Shown here in pieces: positions 19,101 through 21,291 of a DNA stretch of 21,291 nucleotides (positions are counted from its first letter, which is position 1; every line of letters starts with the position of its first letter). Made by a program: the position numbers and the translations under genes. The DNA is from Haplomitrium mnioides (Eukaryota > Marchantiophyta > Haplomitriopsida > Calobryales), in NCBI GenBank assembly GCA_049999725.1, contig JBNGIS010019868.1, forward strand, positions 1 through 21,291. Direction: 5' to 3'. The notes beneath the pieces are model-generated. The model saw nothing but the letters and a program-made list of their open reading frames with translations. It was not told the DNA's origin and ran no database searches.

Positions 19101-20050
19101 TTTCGGTAACATCAATTTATAAAACAACTCAAAGACAAACTCAAAGTAGTTTTGGTAACATCAATTATACGAAAGAACTCAAAGACAAACTCAAAGTAGT
19201 TTCCGAAATATCAATTATGGAAAAGAACTCAAAATAGTTTAAGTAATATCAATTATATGAAAAAACTCAAAGACAAACTCAAAGCAGTTTCGGTAATATC
19301 AATTGTATAAAAGAACTCAATGTAGCTTCGGTAATATCAATTATATTAAAGAATTCAAAGTAGTTTCGGTAATATCAATTATGAGAAAGAACTCAAAGAC
19401 AAACTCAAATTAATTTCGGCAATGTCAATTATATATTAAACGAACTCAAAGTAGCTTCGGTAATATCAATTATGTAAAGGAACTCAAAGTAGTTTCGGTA
19501 ATATCAATTATGTAAAAGAACTCAAAGTAGTTTTGGTAATATCAATTATGTGAAAGAACTCAAAGACAAATTCAAAGTAGTTTCGGTAACATCAATTATA
19601 TGAAAGAACTCAAAGTAGCTCCGGTAATATCAATTATGTAAAAGAACTCAAAGTAGTTTCGGTAATATCAATTATGTAAAAGAACTCAAAGTAGTTTCCG
19701 TAATAACAATTATGTGAAAGAACTCAAAGTAGTTTTTAAAACATTAATTATGTGAAAGAACTCAACGACAAACTCAAAGTAGTTTCGGTAATATCAACTA
19801 TGCAAAAGAACTGAAAGTTGTTTCGGTAATATCAATTATGTGAAAGAACTCAAAGACAAACTCAAAGTAGTTTCGATAATATCAATTTTATAAAAGAACT
19901 CAAACTAGCTTCGGTAATATCAATTATGTAAAAAAACTCAAAGTAGTTTCGGTAATATCAATTTTATAAAAGAACTCAAACTAGCTTTGGTAATATCAAT
20001 TATGTAAAAGAACTCAAAGTAGTTTCGGTAATAACAATTATGTGAAAGAA

Positions 20051-20150
20051 NNNNNNNNNNNNNNNNNNNNNNNNNNNNNNNNNNNNNNNNNNNNNNNNNN
20101 NNNNNNNNNNNNNNNNNNNNNNNNNNNNNNNNNNNNNNNNNNNNNNNNNN
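20051..20150. other. Assembly gap (100 N) in the satellite
   Basis: Exactly 100 N between satellite units; the units just right of it (20151-20230) are more degenerate than average. Confidence 0.99.
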
Positions 20151-21291
20151 TGATAAAAAAACCCAAAGTAGTTTAAGTCATATCAAGTTTATGAAAGAAC
20201 TCAAAGAAAAATTAGAAGTTTTTTCTGTAATATCAATTATGAGAAAGAACTCAAAGACAAACTCAAAGTAGTTTTTGTAATATCAATTATGTTAAAAAAC
20301 TCAAAGTAGTTTCGGTAATAATAATTATGTGAAAGAACTCAAAGTAGTTTCGGTAATATCAATTATCTGAAAGAAATCAAACACAAACTCAAAGTAGTTT
20401 TGATACTATCAACTATGTAAAAGAACTCAAAGTAGTTTCTGTAATATCAATTATGTGAAAGAACTCAAAGTAGTTTCGGTAATATCAAATATGTGAAAGA
20501 ACTCAAAGACAAACTCAAAGTAGTTTCGGTAACATCAATTATATCAAAGAACTCAAAGTAGCTTCGGTAATATCAATTATGTAAAAAAACTCAAAGTAGT
20601 TTCGGTAATATCAATTATGTAAAAGAACTCAAAGTAGTTTCCATAGTAACAATTATGTGAAAGAACTCAAAGTAGTTTTGAAAACATTAATTATGTGAAA
20701 GAACTCAACAAAAGCTCAAAGTAGTTTCGGTAATATCAATTATGTGAAAGAACTCAAAGACAAACTCAAAGTAGTTTCGGTAATATCAATCATATAAAAG
20801 ACCTCAAAGTCGTTTAGGTAATATCAATTATGTAAAAGAACTCAAAGCATTTTCAGTAATATCAATTATGTAAAAGAGCTCAAAGACAAACTCAAAGTAG
20901 TTTCGATGATGTCAATTATGTGAAAGAACTCGAAGACAAACTCAAAGTAGTTTCGAAAACATAACTTATGTAAAAGAACTCAAAGCAGTTTCGGTAGTAA
21001 CAATTATGTGAAAGAACTCAAAGTAGTGTCGGTAATATCGATTATGTTAAAGAACTCAAAGACAAATCTCAAAGTAGTTTTGGCAATATCAATTATGTGA
21101 AAAAACTCACAGTAGTTTCAGTAATATCAATTATATGAAAGAACTCAAAGACAAACTCAAAATAGTTTCCGTAATATCAATTATCTAAAAGAACTCAAAG
21201 ACAAACTCAAAGTAGTTTCGGTAATATCAATTATGTAAAACAATTCAAAATAGTTTCGGTAAAAACAATTATGTGAAAGAACTCAAAGTAG

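Larger units (their letters stand above)
15646..21291 (+). repeat. Minisatellite array of 38-bp and 50-bp units with higher-order structure
   Basis: The basic unit is 38 bp, reading ctcaaagtagtttcgg, then taatatcaattatg, then taaaagaa. A second class is 50 bp: it carries a 12-bp addition, ctcaaagacaaa, before the ctcaaagtag start. Roughly 120 units fill the stretch without unique sequence, and the array runs off the window end. The left edge is worn (a degenerate unit near 15646-15670). Blocks of variant units recur: features near 17717, 17841, 18031 and 18121 reappear at 18799, 18925, 19115 and 19205, offsets of 1082-1084 bp. Both unit lengths are 2 modulo 3 and most units hold ATG followed by TAA or TGA, so no long frame survives. 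Two 100-N gaps interrupt it. I know of no named family for this unit. Confidence 0.97.

Noticed and set aside
15646-21291. CRISPR-like array or coding repeat protein
   Set aside because: There are no unique spacers; the whole period is repeated. Unit lengths of 38 and 50 are both 2 modulo 3 and most units carry ATG followed by TAA or TGA, so no frame stays open on either strand.

Overview
The window looks like draft nuclear DNA of a land plant. It carries introns with GT-AG borders, three genes of plant-type families, long AT-rich non-coding stretches, GA microsatellites, a kilobase-scale minisatellite and runs of exactly 100 N at assembly gaps. The species cannot be fixed from the sequence; a non-seed plant is possible, but that is only a guess. 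Family assignments rest on recalled conserved motifs, not on a search.

Layout. (1) 1-4,900 is mostly non-genic. It holds a 49-bp duplication, a 53-bp CT-rich tandem array, a GA microsatellite, a 27-bp triplication, a worn repeat of about 40 bp, and two unidentified coding-like stretches on the minus strand (2932-3111 and 3500-3676). (2) 5103-5539 (minus) is a broken VPS28 (ESCRT-I) copy with at least three frame changes and a missing C-terminal domain. (3) 6516-6653 (minus) is a lone exon-like piece, faintly like a cytochrome P450. (4) 7135-11681 (minus) is an eight-exon gene, reconstructed here with consistent intron phases, for a 578-residue membrane protein with a signal peptide and five membrane helices. 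It belongs to the uncharacterised plant family I recall as Arabidopsis At2g12400/At2g25270. (5) 12704-13590 (minus) is a four-exon DUF167/UPF0235 (YggU-like) gene. (6) 14316-15029 (minus) is an intronless gamma-glutamylcyclotransferase/AIG2-like gene. (7) From about 15646 to the window end runs an uninterrupted minisatellite of 38-bp and 50-bp units with a higher-order repeat of about 1,084 bp.

The three intact genes all lie on the minus strand, about 0.7-1.0 kb apart, each with its own upstream region. Nothing in the sequence links their functions: one is a membrane protein, one a small conserved protein of unknown function, and one probably an enzyme of gamma-glutamyl peptide turnover. The most notable structures are the higher-order satellite, a splice donor formed by the first bases of a CT microsatellite, an in-frame stop-free 87-nt intron in the DUF167 gene, and the decayed VPS28 copy.
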